Source: Prevotella communis (GTDB lineage Bacteria > Bacteroidota > Bacteroidia > Bacteroidales > Bacteroidaceae). Taken from it: a stretch of 64,000 nt of DNA. The stretch covers positions 434,001 to 498,000 of the forward strand of contig NZ_CP091792.1 of NCBI RefSeq assembly GCF_022024115.1, in the 5' to 3' direction. Made by a program: the position numbers and the translations under genes. This document shows positions 6,359-17,111 of the stretch, piece after piece. The notes under the pieces are model-generated. The model was given only the letters and a program-made list of their open reading frames with translations. It ran no database searches and had not been told where the DNA came from. The stretch's first letter is position 1. Every line of letters begins with the position of its first letter.

Positions 6359-9300
6359 ATGACTTCGAAAGTAATAGACAACAGAGTAAACTTTGGCAGC
6401 GTCAAGAACCCGATGCCGTTACCGGATTTCCTCGATGTACAATTAAAGTCTTTCAAGGACTTCCTGCAGTTGGACACTCCGCCTGAGGAACGCAAGAACG
6501 ACGGTCTGTATAAGGTTTTCGCCGAGAACTTCCCTATCACAGATACGCGTAACAACTTCGTACTTGAGTTCCTGGATTACTATATTGACCCACCCCGTTA
6601 CACCATCGACGAGTGTTTGGAGCGTGGTCTGACTTATAGCGTACCTCTTAAGGCTAAACTGAAACTTTACTGCACGGATCCCGATCACGAGGATTTCGGT
6701 ACAGTGATTCAGGATGTATTCCTTGGTCCTATTCCTTACATGACGGCCAATGGTACATTCGTTATCAACGGTGCAGAACGTGTCGTTGTATCACAGTTGC
6801 ACCGTTCACCCGGTGTATTCTTCGGTCAGAGCGTACATGCCAACGGTTCGCTGCTGTACTCAGCCCGTATCATCCCCTTCAAGGGTTCATGGATTGAGTT
6901 CGCAACAGACATCAACAACGTGATGTATGCCTATATCGACCGTAAGAAGAAGTTGCCTGTTACTACCTTGCTCCGTGCCATCGGTTTCGAGACCGATAAG
7001 GACATTCTGCAGATCTTCGACCTGGCAGAGGAAGTAAAGGTTACAAAGAAAGGATTGAAAGAAGTCATCGGTTGCAAGCTCGCAGCCCGTGTGCTGAAGA
7101 GTTGGAACGAGGACTTTGTAGATGAAGATACTGGTGAAGTAGTTTCTATCGAGCGTAATGAGGTAATCATGGATCGTGAGACTGAGATTACAGAAGATAA
7201 CATCATGGACATCCTGGAGAGCGGTGCTGCTACTATCTTGGTTCACAAGAATGAGGCAACGGCTCAGGACTTCTCTATCATCTTCAACACACTGGCAAAA
7301 GACCCCAGTAACTCTGAGAAAGAGGCTGTGCTCTATATCTACCGTCAGCTGCGTAATGCAGATCCTGCCGATGATGCCAGTGCACGTGAAGTTATCCAGA
7401 ACCTGTTCTTCTCAGACAAGCGTTACGACCTGGGTGATGTAGGTCGTTACCGCATCAACAAGAAGTTGGGACTGGACACCGAGATGGATGTCCGCGTTCT
7501 GACCAAGGAAGATATCATTGAGATTATCAAATACCTGATTCAGCTGATTAACTCAAAGGCTGCCGTTGACGATATTGACCACCTGTCAAACCGTCGTGTG
7601 CGCACCGTTGGTGAGCAGCTGTCAAATCAGTTCTCTATCGGTCTGGCCCGTATGAGCCGCACCATCCGTGAGCGCATGAACGTGCGTGACAACGAGGTGT
7701 TCACCCCGATGGACCTCATTAACGCAAAAACCATTTCAAGCGTTATCAACTCGTTCTTCGGAACCAACCCATTGTCACAGTTCATGGACCAGACGAACCC
7801 TCTGGCCGAGGTGACCCACAAGCGTCGTCTCTCTGCCCTGGGTCCTGGCGGTCTGAGTCGTGAGCGTGCCGGTTTCGAGGTTCGTGACGTACACTATACA
7901 CACTATGGTCGTCTGTGTCCTATCGAGAGCCCTGAAGGACCTAACATCGGTCTGATTTCTTCACTCTGCGTCTATGCAAAGATCAATGAGCTGGGCTTCA
8001 TCGAGACACCATACCGTAAGGTAGAGAATGGTGTGGCCAACCTGAATGATGACGGTATCGTCTACCTCACCGCTGAGGAAGAGGAGAACTTTATCATCGG
8101 TCAGGGTAACGCACCTCTGAACGACGATGGTACCTTTATCCGTCCTGTCGTAAAATGTCGTCAGGATGCCGACTTCCCCGTGGTACCTCCCACAGAGGTT
8201 AACCTCATGGATGTATCTCCCCAGCAGATTGCCTCTATCGCTGCATCACTTATTCCTTTCTTGGAGCACGACGATGCTCACCGTGCACTGATGGGATCTA
8301 ACATGATGCGCCAGGCAGTACCTCTGCTCCACAACGAGGCACCTATCGTAGGTACCGGTATCGAGAAGCAGGTCTGCGAAGACTCTCGTACCATGGTAAC
8401 CGCCGAGGGTGACGGTGTGATTGAATATGTTGACGCTACAACCATCCGTATCCTCTATGACCGTACAGAGGACGAGGAGTTCGTCAGCTTCGAACCCGCC
8501 ATGAAGGAATACCGTATTCCAAAGTTCCGCCGTACCAACCAGAACATGACCATCGACCTGCGTCCTATCTGTAATAAGGGCCAGCGTGTGAAGAAGGGTG
8601 ATATTCTGACCGAGGGTTATGCCACTGAGAACGGTGAGTTGGCACTGGGTCGTAACCTGCTCGTGGCTTACATGCCTTGGAAGGGTTACAACTATGAGGA
8701 TGCTATCGTGCTGAACGAGCGTATCGTTCGTGAGGACGTGCTCACCTCTGTACACGTGGACGAGTACTCACTCGATGTACGTGAGACCAAGCGTGGTGTG
8801 GAAGAGTTCACCTCTGATATTCCTAACGTAAGCGAAGAGGCCACCAAGGACCTCGACGAGAACGGTGTGATCCGTGTCGGTGCCCGCGTAGAGCCAGGAG
8901 ATATCCTGATTGGTAAGATTTCACCTAAGGGTGAGAGCGATCCTTCACCTGAGGAGAAGTTGCTCCGCGCCATCTTCGGTGACAAGGCCGGTGACGTGAA
9001 GGACTCTTCACTGAAGGCCAACCCATCACTGAGTGGTGTCATCATCGACAAGAAGCTCTTTGCCCGTGCCATCAAGACCCGTCAGACCAAGCAGCAGGAT
9101 AAGATCGTGCTGGCTAAGATCGACGAGGAGTACCAGGCAAAGGTTGACGACCTGAAGGACATCCTGGTTGACAAGCTGATGGAACTCACTAAGGGTAAGA
9201 CTTCACAGGGTGTGAAGGACTACACCGGTGCAGAGGTTATCTCTAAGGGTTCTAAGTTCACCATGACAGCCCTGAAGAACCTGGAGTACGGTGATATCCA

Positions 9301-10171
9301 GACCAACAAGTGGACAAATGACGAGCACAAGAACGAACTTATCGGTCAGCTCATCATCAACTATATGAAGAAGTACAAGCTGCTCGATGCCGAGATGAAG
9401 CGTAAGAAGTTTGCCATCACCATTGGTGACGAGCTGCCCTCAGGCATTCTGCAGATGGCCAAGGTATACGTTGCCAAGAAGCGTAAGATCGGTGTGGGTG
9501 ATAAGCTCGCCGGTCGTCACGGTAACAAGGGTATCGTATCTAAGGTTGTACGTCAGGAGGATATGCCATTCCTCGAGGATGGTCGTCCCGTAGACTTGGT
9601 ACTGAACCCTCTGGGTGTGCCTTCTCGTATGAACCTCGGTCAGATCTTCGAGGCTATCCTCGGTGCTGCCGGTAAGCGTCTCGGCGTGAAGTTCGCTACA
9701 CCTATCTTCGACGGTGCAAAACTTGAAGACCTCGCAGAATGGACCGACAAGGCAGGTCTGCCACGCCTCTGCTCTACCCACCTGTATGACGGTGAGACCG
9801 GTGAGCGTTTCGACCAGCCTGCAACAGTAGGTATCACCTACTTCCTGAAACTGGGTCACATGGTTGAGGACAAGATGCACGCCCGTTCTATCGGTCCGTA
9901 CTCACTCATCACTCAGCAGCCTCTTGGTGGTAAGGCCCAGTTCGGTGGTCAGCGTTTTGGTGAGATGGAAGTCTGGGCACTGGAGGCCTTTGGTGCCAGC
10001 CATGTGCTTCAGGAGATTCTGACTATCAAGTCTGATGATACCGTAGGTCGTTCTAAGGCTTACGAGGCTATCGTGAAGGGTGAGCCCATGCCAACACCAG
10101 GCATTCCTGAGTCACTCAACGTGCTGCTGCACGAGTTGCGTGGTCTGGGTCTGAGCGTAACTCTCGACTAA
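6359..10171 (+). CDS. rpoB: DNA-directed RNA polymerase subunit beta
   Basis: Beta subunit of RNA polymerase, full length at 1270 aa. The rifampicin pocket reads [20 protein letters not shown], with Asp477, His487 and Ser492 in the places of E. coli Asp516, His526 and Ser531, so the main resistance positions are wild type. The C-terminal part carries the [12 protein letters not shown] and [19 protein letters not shown] motifs. It precedes rpoC by 41 bases containing a 7-bp-period A/T repeat. Strong codon bias shows high expression. Confidence 0.99.
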   Translation: MTSKVIDNRVNFGSVKNPMPLPDFLDVQLKSFKDFLQLDTPPEERKNDGLYKVFAENFPITDTRNNFVLEFLDYYIDPPRYTIDECLERGLTYSVPLKAKLKLYCTDPDHEDFGTVIQDVFLGPIPYMTANGTFVINGAERVVVSQLHRSPGVFFGQSVHANGSLLYSARIIPFKGSWIEFATDINNVMYAYIDRKKKLPVTTLLRAIGFETDKDILQIFDLAEEVKVTKKGLKEVIGCKLAARVLKSWNEDFVDEDTGEVVSIERNEVIMDRETEITEDNIMDILESGAATILVHKNEATAQDFSIIFNTLAKDPSNSEKEAVLYIYRQLRNADPADDASAREVIQNLFFSDKRYDLGDVGRYRINKKLGLDTEMDVRVLTKEDIIEIIKYLIQLINSKAAVDDIDHLSNRRVRTVGEQLSNQFSIGLARMSRTIRERMNVRDNEVFTPMDLINAKTISSVINSFFGTNPLSQFMDQTNPLAEVTHKRRLSALGPGGLSRERAGFEVRDVHYTHYGRLCPIESPEGPNIGLISSLCVYAKINELGFIETPYRKVENGVANLNDDGIVYLTAEEEENFIIGQGNAPLNDDGTFIRPVVKCRQDADFPVVPPTEVNLMDVSPQQIASIAASLIPFLEHDDAHRALMGSNMMRQAVPLLHNEAPIVGTGIEKQVCEDSRTMVTAEGDGVIEYVDATTIRILYDRTEDEEFVSFEPAMKEYRIPKFRRTNQNMTIDLRPICNKGQRVKKGDILTEGYATENGELALGRNLLVAYMPWKGYNYEDAIVLNERIVREDVLTSVHVDEYSLDVRETKRGVEEFTSDIPNVSEEATKDLDENGVIRVGARVEPGDILIGKISPKGESDPSPEEKLLRAIFGDKAGDVKDSSLKANPSLSGVIIDKKLFARAIKTRQTKQQDKIVLAKIDEEYQAKVDDLKDILVDKLMELTKGKTSQGVKDYTGAEVISKGSKFTMTALKNLEYGDIQTNKWTNDEHKNELIGQLIINYMKKYKLLDAEMKRKKFAITIGDELPSGILQMAKVYVAKKRKIGVGDKLAGRHGNKGIVSKVVRQEDMPFLEDGRPVDLVLNPLGVPSRMNLGQIFEAILGAAGKRLGVKFATPIFDGAKLEDLAEWTDKAGLPRLCSTHLYDGETGERFDQPATVGITYFLKLGHMVEDKMHARSIGPYSLITQQPLGGKAQFGGQRFGEMEVWALEAFGASHVLQEILTIKSDDTVGRSKAYEAIVKGEPMPTPGIPESLNVLLHELRGLGLSVTLD

Positions 10172-10180
10172 GTGAATGGA

Positions 10181-10208
10181 TAATTGAAAATTGAAAATTG
10201 ATAATTTG
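10181..10208 (+). repeat. Heptad A/T repeat between rpoB and rpoC
   Basis: Four tandem 7-mers, TAATTGA AAATTGA AAATTGA TAATTTG, fill most of the 41-base rpoB-rpoC spacer. They end four bases before the rpoC start codon. Similar arrays occur at 33825-33859 and 51925-51952. Confidence 0.75.
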
Positions 10209-10212
10209 AAAT

Positions 10213-13200
10213 ATGGCTTTCAAGAAAGATTCAAAGACAAGAAATAATTTCACCAAGATTACCATCGGTCTTGCTTCACCCGAGCAGATCCTTGAGAATT
10301 CATTTGGCGAGGTTACGAAGCCTGAGACCATCAACTATCGTACATACAAGCCCGAGCGCGACGGTCTGTTCTGTGAGCGTATCTTCGGTCCTACCAAGGA
10401 CTATGAGTGCGCCTGCGGTAAGTACAAGCGCATCCGCTACAAGGGTATCGTGTGCGACCGTTGTGGTGTTGAGGTGACCGAGAAGAAGGTGCGCCGTGAG
10501 CGCAGCGGACACATCGAACTGGTAGTGCCCATTGCCCACATCTGGTATTTCCGCAGCCTGCCCAACAAGATTGGCTATCTGCTGGGACTGCCCACCAAGA
10601 AGCTCGACGCAATCATTTACTATGAGCGCTATGTTGTGATTCAGCCAGGTGCCCTCGAGGGCCGCAAGGATGCCGAAGGCAATCCTCTGCTGGGTTCACA
10701 GAAGTTCGACCTGCTCTCTGAGGAGGAGTACAATGATATCATCGACAACCAGCTGTCAGAGGATAACTACTATCTGGACGACAGCGATCCCAATAAGTTC
10801 GTAGCCAAGATGGGTGCCGAGGCTATCTACGACCTGCTTCAGCAGCTCGACCTCGACTCACTGTCATACGAACTGCGCGACCGTGCCAATACCGACTCTT
10901 CACAGCAGCGTAAGAACGAGGCTCTGAAGCGTCTGCAGGTAGTAGAGGCCTTCCGTTCATCAGTAGAGAAAGGTATCAACCGTCCTGAGTGGATGATTAT
11001 GAAGATACTGCCCGTGACTCCTCCTGAGTTGCGTCCTCTGGTGCCCCTGGATGGTGGTCGTTTCGCCACATCCGACCTGAACGACCTCTATCGTCGCGTG
11101 ATTATCCGTAACAACCGTCTGAAGCGTCTGATGGAGATTCATGCACCTGAAGTGATTCTGCGTAACGAGAAGCGTATGCTGCAGGAGGCTGTAGACTCAC
11201 TCTTCGACAACAGCCGCAAGTCATCGGCCGTGAAGAGCGACAGCAACCGTCCTTTAAAGTCACTCTCTGACTCACTGAAGGGTAAGCAGGGTCGTTTCCG
11301 TCAGAACTTGCTGGGTAAGCGTGTTGACTACTCAGCCCGTTCGGTTATCGTCGTAGGTCCTGAGCTGAAGATGGGTGAGTGCGGTCTGCCAAAGTTGATG
11401 GCCGCAGAGCTCTATAAGCCATTCATCATCCGCAAGCTCATTGAGCGCGGTATCGTGAAGACAGTGAAGAGCGCCAAAAAGATTGTTGACCGTCGTGAAC
11501 CCGTTATCTGGGATATTCTGGAGAACGTGATGAAGGGTCACCCCGTGATGCTGAACCGTGCACCAACACTGCACCGTCTGGGTATCCAGGCCTTCCAGCC
11601 CAAGCTGATTGAGGGTAAGGCTATCCAGTTGCACCCACTGGCATGTACCGCGTTCAACGCCGACTTCGACGGTGACCAGATGGCTGTTCACCTTCCCCTG
11701 TCAAACGAGGCTATCCTCGAGACCCAGCTGTTGATGCTCCAGAGCCACAACATCCTGAATCCTGCCAACGGTGCACCTATCACCGTACCTTCACAGGATA
11801 TGGTGCTCGGTCTTTACTATATCACCAAGATTCGTCCAGGTGCCAAGGGTGAGGGCCTCTCATTCTACGGTCCTGAGGAAGCTATCATCGCCCACAACGA
11901 GGGTAAGTGCGACCTGCACGCCCAGGTGAAGGTGATGGTTGACGATGTGGTTGACGGCATCAAGGTACGTCATCAGGTAGAGACTTCTGTAGGTCGTGTC
12001 ATCGTGAATGGCATCGTTCCTAAGGAGGTAGGCTATGTCAATAAGGTTATTTCTAAGAAGAGTCTGCGCGACATCATCGCCGACGTTATCAAGAACGTAG
12101 GTTTCGCCGAGGCTTGCGAGTTCCTGGATGGTATCAAGAACCTGGGTTACCGCATGGCCTACCTGGCTGGTCTGTCGTTCAACCTCGACGACATCATTAT
12201 TCCTAAGGAGAAGGCAGAGCTTATCGCCAAGGGTAATGAAGAGGTGCAGCAGATTACCGACAACTATAACATGGGTTTCATCACCGACAACGAGCGTTAC
12301 AACCAGGTTATCGATACATGGACCCACGTGAACAACGATATCGGTAACATCCTGATGAAGGAGATGACCGAGGCTGACCAGGGCTTCAACGCCGTATTCA
12401 TGATGCTTGACTCTGGTGCCCGTGGTAGTAAGGACCAGATCAAACAGCTCTCTGGTATCCGTGGTCTGATGGCTAAGCCTCAGAAAGCCGGTGCCGAGGG
12501 TCACCAGATTATTGAGAACCCAATTCTGTCAAACTTCAAGGAAGGTATGTCTGTGCTGGAGTACTTCATCTCTACCCACGGTGCCCGTAAGGGTCTTGCC
12601 GATACCGCCATGAAGACCGCCGACGCTGGTTACCTGACCCGTCGTCTGGTTGACGTTTCTCACGATGTGATTATCAATGAGGAAGACTGCGGTACACTGC
12701 GTGGTCTGGAGTGCACAGCCCTGAAGAGTGGCGACGAGGTTATCTCTTCACTGTCTGAGCGTATCCTGGGTCGTGTCAGCGTGCACGACGTGGTGAACCC
12801 CAAGACTGGTGAGGTTATCGTACCTGCCGGTGAGGAGATTACCGAGGCTAAGGCCGACATGATTGAGAAGGCTGAGATCGAGATGGTTGAAATCCGTTCT
12901 GTGCTCACTTGTGAGTCAAAGAAGGGTGTCTGCATGAAGTGTTACGGACGCAACCTGGCTACCCGCCGCATGGTACAGAAGGGTGAGGCTGTAGGTGTGA
13001 TTGCCGCACAGGCTATCGGTGAGCCTGGTACTCAGCTGACTCTGCGTACGTTCCACGCCGGTGGTGTGGCTGCCAACGCCGCAGCAAACGCAACTATCGT
13101 ATGTAAGTACGAGTCAGCCCGTATCGAACTCGAAGAGGTTCGTACCGTACCATTCGATGAGGACGGACGTGATTGTGAGATGGTAGTGAGCCGTCTGGGT

Positions 13201-14544
13201 GAAATGCGTTTTGTTGACCCCAACACCAAGATTGTGCTGTCAACTGTCAACGTGCCTTACGGTTCTTCACTCTACTTCAAGAATGGTGACGTGGTTGCCA
13301 AGGGTGACAAGATTGCCCAGTGGGACCCCTTCAACGCCGTTATCGTAACCGAGTACGCAGGTACCCTGAAATTCAACGACGTTATCGAAGGTGTTACCTT
13401 CCGTGCCGAGACCGACGAAACCACCGGTCTGACAGAAAAGATTGTTACCGAGTCTAAGGACAAGACCAAGGTTCCTACCTGTGACATCCTCGATGCCAAC
13501 GGTGAGAAGATTGGAACCTATAACTTCCCTGTGGGTGGTCACGTAGTTGTTGAGGATGGTCAAACAGTGAAGACTGGTGAGACCCTCGTCAAGATTCCTC
13601 GTGCAGCTGCCAAGGGTGGTGATATTACCGCCGGTCTGCCTCGTGTTACCGAGCTGTTCGAGGCTCGTAACCCATCTAACCCCGCAATCGTATCAGAAAT
13701 CGACGGTGAGGTAACCATGGGTAAGGTAAAGCGTGGTAACCGTGAGATTATCGTTACCTCAAAGACTGGCGACCAGCGCAAGTACCTCGTATCTCTGTCA
13801 AAGCAGATCCTGGTACAGGAGCACGACGCCGTGCGCGCAGGTACACCTCTGTCAGACGGTGCCATCACCCCAAGCGACATCCTCGCCATCAAGGGTCCCA
13901 CCGCCGTGCAGGAGTATATCGTTAATGAGGTACAGGACGTGTACCGTCTGCAGGGTATCAAGATCAACGACAAGCACTTCGAGATCATCGTACGTCAGAT
14001 GATGCGCAAGGTGCAGATCAACGACCCGGGCGATACCTCATTCCTCGAGAGCGACATCATCGACAAGCTCGACTTCGCTGAAGAGAACGACCGTATCTGG
14101 GGTAAGAAGGTGGTTACCGATGCCGGTGACTCTGAGACCTTGCAGAAGGGTCAGATCGTAACAGCCCGTCGTCTGCGCGATGAGAACACCTCACTGAAGC
14201 GCCGTGACCTGCGTACCGTTCAGGTGCGTGATGCAGTGCCCGCAACGTCAACTCAGATCCTGCAGGGTATCACCCGTGCAGCTCTGCAGACCAAGTCGTT
14301 CATGTCGGCTGCTTCGTTCCAGGAGACCACGAAGGTGCTCAACGAGGCCGCTATCCGCGGTAAGCAGGACTTCCTGGAGGGTATGAAGGAGAACGTGATC
14401 TGCGGTCACCTGATTCCTGCCGGTACCGGTCTGCGTGAGTTCGAGAAGATTATTGTAGGTTCCAAGGAGGAGTACGAGCGTATGCAGGCTAACCGCAAAA
14501 ACGTGCTCGACTTTGCCGAGGATGCAGTGATCGACGAGCAATAA
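10213..14544 (+). CDS. rpoC: DNA-directed RNA polymerase subunit beta'
   Basis: Beta' subunit, 1443 aa. The catalytic magnesium loop NADFDGDQM provides Asp484, Asp486 and Asp488. The N-terminal zinc site is in [20 protein letters not shown] and the second zinc site is near [14 protein letters not shown]. The bridge/trigger region includes [20 protein letters not shown]. It ends the operon, and a terminator follows. The DUF3467 gene that I recall following rpoC in some Bacteroidales is instead at 37.8-38.1 kb here. Confidence 0.99.
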   Translation: MAFKKDSKTRNNFTKITIGLASPEQILENSFGEVTKPETINYRTYKPERDGLFCERIFGPTKDYECACGKYKRIRYKGIVCDRCGVEVTEKKVRRERSGHIELVVPIAHIWYFRSLPNKIGYLLGLPTKKLDAIIYYERYVVIQPGALEGRKDAEGNPLLGSQKFDLLSEEEYNDIIDNQLSEDNYYLDDSDPNKFVAKMGAEAIYDLLQQLDLDSLSYELRDRANTDSSQQRKNEALKRLQVVEAFRSSVEKGINRPEWMIMKILPVTPPELRPLVPLDGGRFATSDLNDLYRRVIIRNNRLKRLMEIHAPEVILRNEKRMLQEAVDSLFDNSRKSSAVKSDSNRPLKSLSDSLKGKQGRFRQNLLGKRVDYSARSVIVVGPELKMGECGLPKLMAAELYKPFIIRKLIERGIVKTVKSAKKIVDRREPVIWDILENVMKGHPVMLNRAPTLHRLGIQAFQPKLIEGKAIQLHPLACTAFNADFDGDQMAVHLPLSNEAILETQLLMLQSHNILNPANGAPITVPSQDMVLGLYYITKIRPGAKGEGLSFYGPEEAIIAHNEGKCDLHAQVKVMVDDVVDGIKVRHQVETSVGRVIVNGIVPKEVGYVNKVISKKSLRDIIADVIKNVGFAEACEFLDGIKNLGYRMAYLAGLSFNLDDIIIPKEKAELIAKGNEEVQQITDNYNMGFITDNERYNQVIDTWTHVNNDIGNILMKEMTEADQGFNAVFMMLDSGARGSKDQIKQLSGIRGLMAKPQKAGAEGHQIIENPILSNFKEGMSVLEYFISTHGARKGLADTAMKTADAGYLTRRLVDVSHDVIINEEDCGTLRGLECTALKSGDEVISSLSERILGRVSVHDVVNPKTGEVIVPAGEEITEAKADMIEKAEIEMVEIRSVLTCESKKGVCMKCYGRNLATRRMVQKGEAVGVIAAQAIGEPGTQLTLRTFHAGGVAANAAANATIVCKYESARIELEEVRTVPFDEDGRDCEMVVSRLGEMRFVDPNTKIVLSTVNVPYGSSLYFKNGDVVAKGDKIAQWDPFNAVIVTEYAGTLKFNDVIEGVTFRAETDETTGLTEKIVTESKDKTKVPTCDILDANGEKIGTYNFPVGGHVVVEDGQTVKTGETLVKIPRAAAKGGDITAGLPRVTELFEARNPSNPAIVSEIDGEVTMGKVKRGNREIIVTSKTGDQRKYLVSLSKQILVQEHDAVRAGTPLSDGAITPSDILAIKGPTAVQEYIVNEVQDVYRLQGIKINDKHFEIIVRQMMRKVQINDPGDTSFLESDIIDKLDFAEENDRIWGKKVVTDAGDSETLQKGQIVTARRLRDENTSLKRRDLRTVQVRDAVPATSTQILQGITRAALQTKSFMSAASFQETTKVLNEAAIRGKQDFLEGMKENVICGHLIPAGTGLREFEKIIVGSKEEYERMQANRKNVLDFAEDAVIDEQ

Positions 14545-14572
14545 AAGTATACATATTTAATTCATATTCAAA

Positions 14573-14607
14573 AAAGATGCGTTCTTCACCGGACGCATCT
14601 TTTTTTT
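14573..14607 (+). terminator. rpoC operon terminator
   Basis: AAAGATGCGT (14573-14582) pairs with ACGCATCTTT (14593-14602) and is followed by a run of T. A classical intrinsic terminator closing the tuf-secE-rpl-rpo operon. Confidence 0.9.
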
Positions 14608-14657
14608 ATGCACAAAAGCCAAAGTTTATGCATAAAAATTTGGATATATGCAAAAAT
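14608..14657. promoter_or_regulatory. Periodic ATGCAnAAA array, candidate ArgR operator
   Basis: ATGCACAAA, ATGCATAAA and ATGCAAAAA start at 14608, 14628 and 14648, exactly 20 bp apart. The last two also contain the inverted pair TGCATA (14629-14634) and TATGCA (14647-14652). ArgR hexamers bind paired boxes about two helical turns apart, and the array overlaps the -33 box of the argR promoter. Autoregulation is therefore a plausible inference. Confidence 0.5.
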
Positions 14658-14670
14658 AGTTGTACTTTTG
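14639..14670 (+). promoter_or_regulatory. argR promoter
   Basis: TTTG at 14639-14642 and TACTTTTG at 14663-14670 are separated by 20 bp, a full consensus match. Transcription should start about 22 bases before the ATG at 14699. Confidence 0.75.
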
Positions 14671-14698
14671 CATCGCAAATCTGAATAAATATACCAAT

Positions 14699-15175
14699 AT
14701 GAAGGATAAGAAGAATAGATTGGAAGCATTGAGGCTGATTATTTCAAGCCAGCAGATGGGTAGTCAGGAAGAGTTGTTGAACGCACTGCAGAACGAGGGC
14801 TTCAACTTGACACAGGCCACGCTGAGCCGTGACTTGAAGCAACTGAAGGTTGCCAAGGCTGCCACCATGAGCGGCAACTACGTCTACGTACTCCCCAACG
14901 AGTCCATGTACAAGCGCGTAAGCACCCATTCTTCTGTCCGCGAGATGATGCAGATGCCAGGTTTCATCAGCATCAATTTCTCAGGCAACATGGGCGTCAT
15001 CAAGACGCGTCCTGGCTATGCCAGTGCCATTGCCTGGAACATTGACCGCAGCGACATCCCCGAGATTCTGGGCACCATTGCCGGCGACGACAATATCTTT
15101 ATCGTCATCAAGGAAGGCGTGAGCCACAGGGAAATCACCGAGGCGCTGAAGGAGGTCGTCCCCAATTTGAAATAA
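14699..15175 (+). CDS. argR: Arginine repressor ArgR
   Basis: Arginine-responsive transcription factor. The N-terminal winged helix covers about residues 1-70 (SQEELLNALQNEGFNLTQAT, then LSRDLKQLKV). The C-terminal oligomerisation and arginine-binding domain contains GTIAGDDNIFIVIKE. The start chosen is the ATG at 14699 (158 aa), which lies after the promoter; an upstream in-frame TTG at 14660 lies inside the -7 region and cannot be the start. It heads a same-strand run with a GNAT acyltransferase and argG. Confidence 0.93.
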   Translation: MKDKKNRLEALRLIISSQQMGSQEELLNALQNEGFNLTQATLSRDLKQLKVAKAATMSGNYVYVLPNESMYKRVSTHSSVREMMQMPGFISINFSGNMGVIKTRPGYASAIAWNIDRSDIPEILGTIAGDDNIFIVIKEGVSHREITEALKEVVPNLK

Positions 15176-15196
15176 ATGTTGACCCTTAAATAAGAA

Positions 15197-15814
15197 ATGG
15201 AAAAAGAAGAAATTGAAGTACTTGTAGCCCGTCCTGAGCACGAGATCTATGTAGACACCATCCTCGACACCATCGCCGAGGCAGCTAAGGTACGCGGCAC
15301 AGGTATTGCCAAGCGCACTCACGAATATGTAGCAAAGAAGATGGCCGAGGCCAAGGCCGTTATCGCCCTGACAAAAGACGGTCGCTTTGCTGGATTCAGT
15401 TATATCGAGACATGGGAGAACCAACAATACGTGACCACCTCGGGTCTTATCGTACATCCCGATTTCCGCGGTCTCCACATCGCCAAGCGCATCAAGGACC
15501 TCACCTTCACGCTGGCCCGCACCCGTTGGCCCCACGCCAAGATTTTCTCGCTGACCAGCGGTGCCGCCGTGATGAAGATGAACACCGCCCTGGGCTACCA
15601 GCCTGTGACTTTCGGCGACCTGACCGACGACGAGGCCTTCTGGAAAGGTTGCGAGGGCTGTGTGAACTATCCCGTGCTGAAAGAGCGCAACCGCAAGTTC
15701 TGTATCTGCACCGCCATGCTGTTCGACCCCACAGAACACCTGCCGTGCAAACTCAGTGAGGACGTACTCTCACGTATCAGGCATTTACAGGAATTAGAAG
15801 AACAATCAAGATAA
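15197..15814 (+). CDS. GNAT acyltransferase, probable N-acylglutamate synthase
   Basis: A 205-residue protein of the Gcn5-related N-acyltransferase fold. The acyl-CoA-binding region is VHPDFRGLHIAKRI, and GAAVMKMNTALGYQPV resembles the family's C-terminal motif. The Cys-containing tail (GCEGCVNY, RKFCICTAM) is distinctive. It lies between argR and argG, eight bases before the argG start, and the window has no classical argA or argJ. I infer that it makes the first N-acetyl- or N-succinyl-glutamate of arginine synthesis, as proposed for the matching gene in Bacteroides. The acyl donor cannot be read from sequence. Confidence 0.7.
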   Translation: MEKEEIEVLVARPEHEIYVDTILDTIAEAAKVRGTGIAKRTHEYVAKKMAEAKAVIALTKDGRFAGFSYIETWENQQYVTTSGLIVHPDFRGLHIAKRIKDLTFTLARTRWPHAKIFSLTSGAAVMKMNTALGYQPVTFGDLTDDEAFWKGCEGCVNYPVLKERNRKFCICTAMLFDPTEHLPCKLSEDVLSRIRHLQELEEQSR

Positions 15815-15821
15815 AAGAAGT

Positions 15822-17024
15822 ATGAGCAAGAAGAAAGTCGTAGTAGCATTCAGCGGAGGTCTCGACACCTCCTACACCGTGATGAAACTGGCCCAGGACG
15901 GGTACGAAGTATATGCAGCCTGCGCCAATACCGGCGGTTTCAGTGCTGAACAGTTGAAGAAGAATGAAGAGAACGCCTACAAACTGGGCGCCGTGCAATA
16001 CGTGACCCTCGACGTCACACAGGAGTATTACGCCAAGTCACTGAAATACATGATTTTCGGTAACGTGCTGCGTAACAACTGTTACCCCATCTCCGTTTCC
16101 AGCGAGCGTATCTTCCAGGCTATCGCCATCGCCCGCTATGCCAATGAGATTGGTGCCGATGCCATTGCGCACGGTTCTACCGGTGCCGGCAACGACCAGA
16201 TCCGTTTCGACATGACCTTCCTCGTGATGGCTCCCGGCGTGGAGATTATCACCCTGACACGCGACAAGAAGCTCACGCGTAAGGAAGAGGTCGACTTCCT
16301 CAATGAGCATGGATTCTTTGCCGACTTCACCAAACTGAAGTATTCTTACAACGTAGGTATCTGGGGCACCTCTATCTGCGGTGGCGAACTGCTCGACCCC
16401 ACTCAGGGCCTTCCCGAGGATGCCTACCTGAAGCATGTCACGGCCAAGGAACAGGAAGCCCTGCTGAAGATTACCTTCGACAAGGGTGAGATCGTGGCTG
16501 TCAACGGCGAGCAGTTCGACGATAAGATCAAGGCTATCCAGAAGATTGAGGAGATCGGTGCCAGCTACGCCATCGGCCGTGATGCCAACGTGGGCGATAC
16601 CATCATCGGTATCAAGGGCCGCGTAGGTTTCGAGGCTGCCGCTCCTAAGCTCATCATTGAGGCCCACCGCCTGCTGGAGAAGTCAACCCTCTCTAAGTGG
16701 CAGCAGTACTGGAAGGACCAGGTGGCCAACTGGTACGGCATGTTCCTCCACGAGAGTCAGTACCTGGAGCCCGTGATGCCTGATATCGAGGCGATGCTCA
16801 CCTCTTCTCAGCGCAATGTCACCGGTACCGCCATCCTGAAGCTCCGTCCCTTCGGTTTCGAGACCGTAGGCATCGATTCTGCCAACGACCTGACGAAGTC
16901 TAAACTCGGCGAGTATGGTGAGACCCAGACTGGTTGGACTGCCGACGAGGCCAAGGGCTTCATCAAGGTCAGCTCTACGCCACTCCGCGTGTACTACGGT
17001 ATCCACAAGGACGAGAAGAGATAA
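15822..17024 (+). CDS. argG: Argininosuccinate synthase
   Basis: Joins citrulline and aspartate with ATP to give argininosuccinate. The ATP-pyrophosphatase loop AFSGGLDTSYTVMKLAQDG is at the N-terminus, and STGAGNDQIRFD contributes to the active site. 400 aa. It follows the GNAT gene by seven bases and ends the argR run at a bidirectional terminator; the next arg gene, argC, is separated by the inverted pyk. Confidence 0.96.
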   Translation: MSKKKVVVAFSGGLDTSYTVMKLAQDGYEVYAACANTGGFSAEQLKKNEENAYKLGAVQYVTLDVTQEYYAKSLKYMIFGNVLRNNCYPISVSSERIFQAIAIARYANEIGADAIAHGSTGAGNDQIRFDMTFLVMAPGVEIITLTRDKKLTRKEEVDFLNEHGFFADFTKLKYSYNVGIWGTSICGGELLDPTQGLPEDAYLKHVTAKEQEALLKITFDKGEIVAVNGEQFDDKIKAIQKIEEIGASYAIGRDANVGDTIIGIKGRVGFEAAAPKLIIEAHRLLEKSTLSKWQQYWKDQVANWYGMFLHESQYLEPVMPDIEAMLTSSQRNVTGTAILKLRPFGFETVGIDSANDLTKSKLGEYGETQTGWTADEAKGFIKVSSTPLRVYYGIHKDEKR

Positions 17025-17050
17025 TCCGACACAAAGAGTTCATAATACTA

Positions 17051-17084
17051 CAACGGGGGTGCATCTGGTGATGCATCCCCGTTG
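17051..17084. terminator. Bidirectional terminator between argG and pyk
   Basis: CAACGGGGGTGCAT (17051-17064) pairs with ATGCATCCCCGTTG (17071-17084) with one G-T pair and a six-base loop. It lies between the 3' ends of argG (+) and pyk (-). The + side continues ATTTGTTAT; T-richness is modest. Confidence 0.7.
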
Positions 17085-17111
17085 ATTTGTTATCTCATGT
17101 ATGTCCCGTAC

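Noticed and set aside
6887..14541. Long open frames on the minus strand opposite rpoB and rpoC
   Set aside because: They follow the codon bias of the sense genes in mirrored frames, have no promoter or starts of their own, and match no protein motif.
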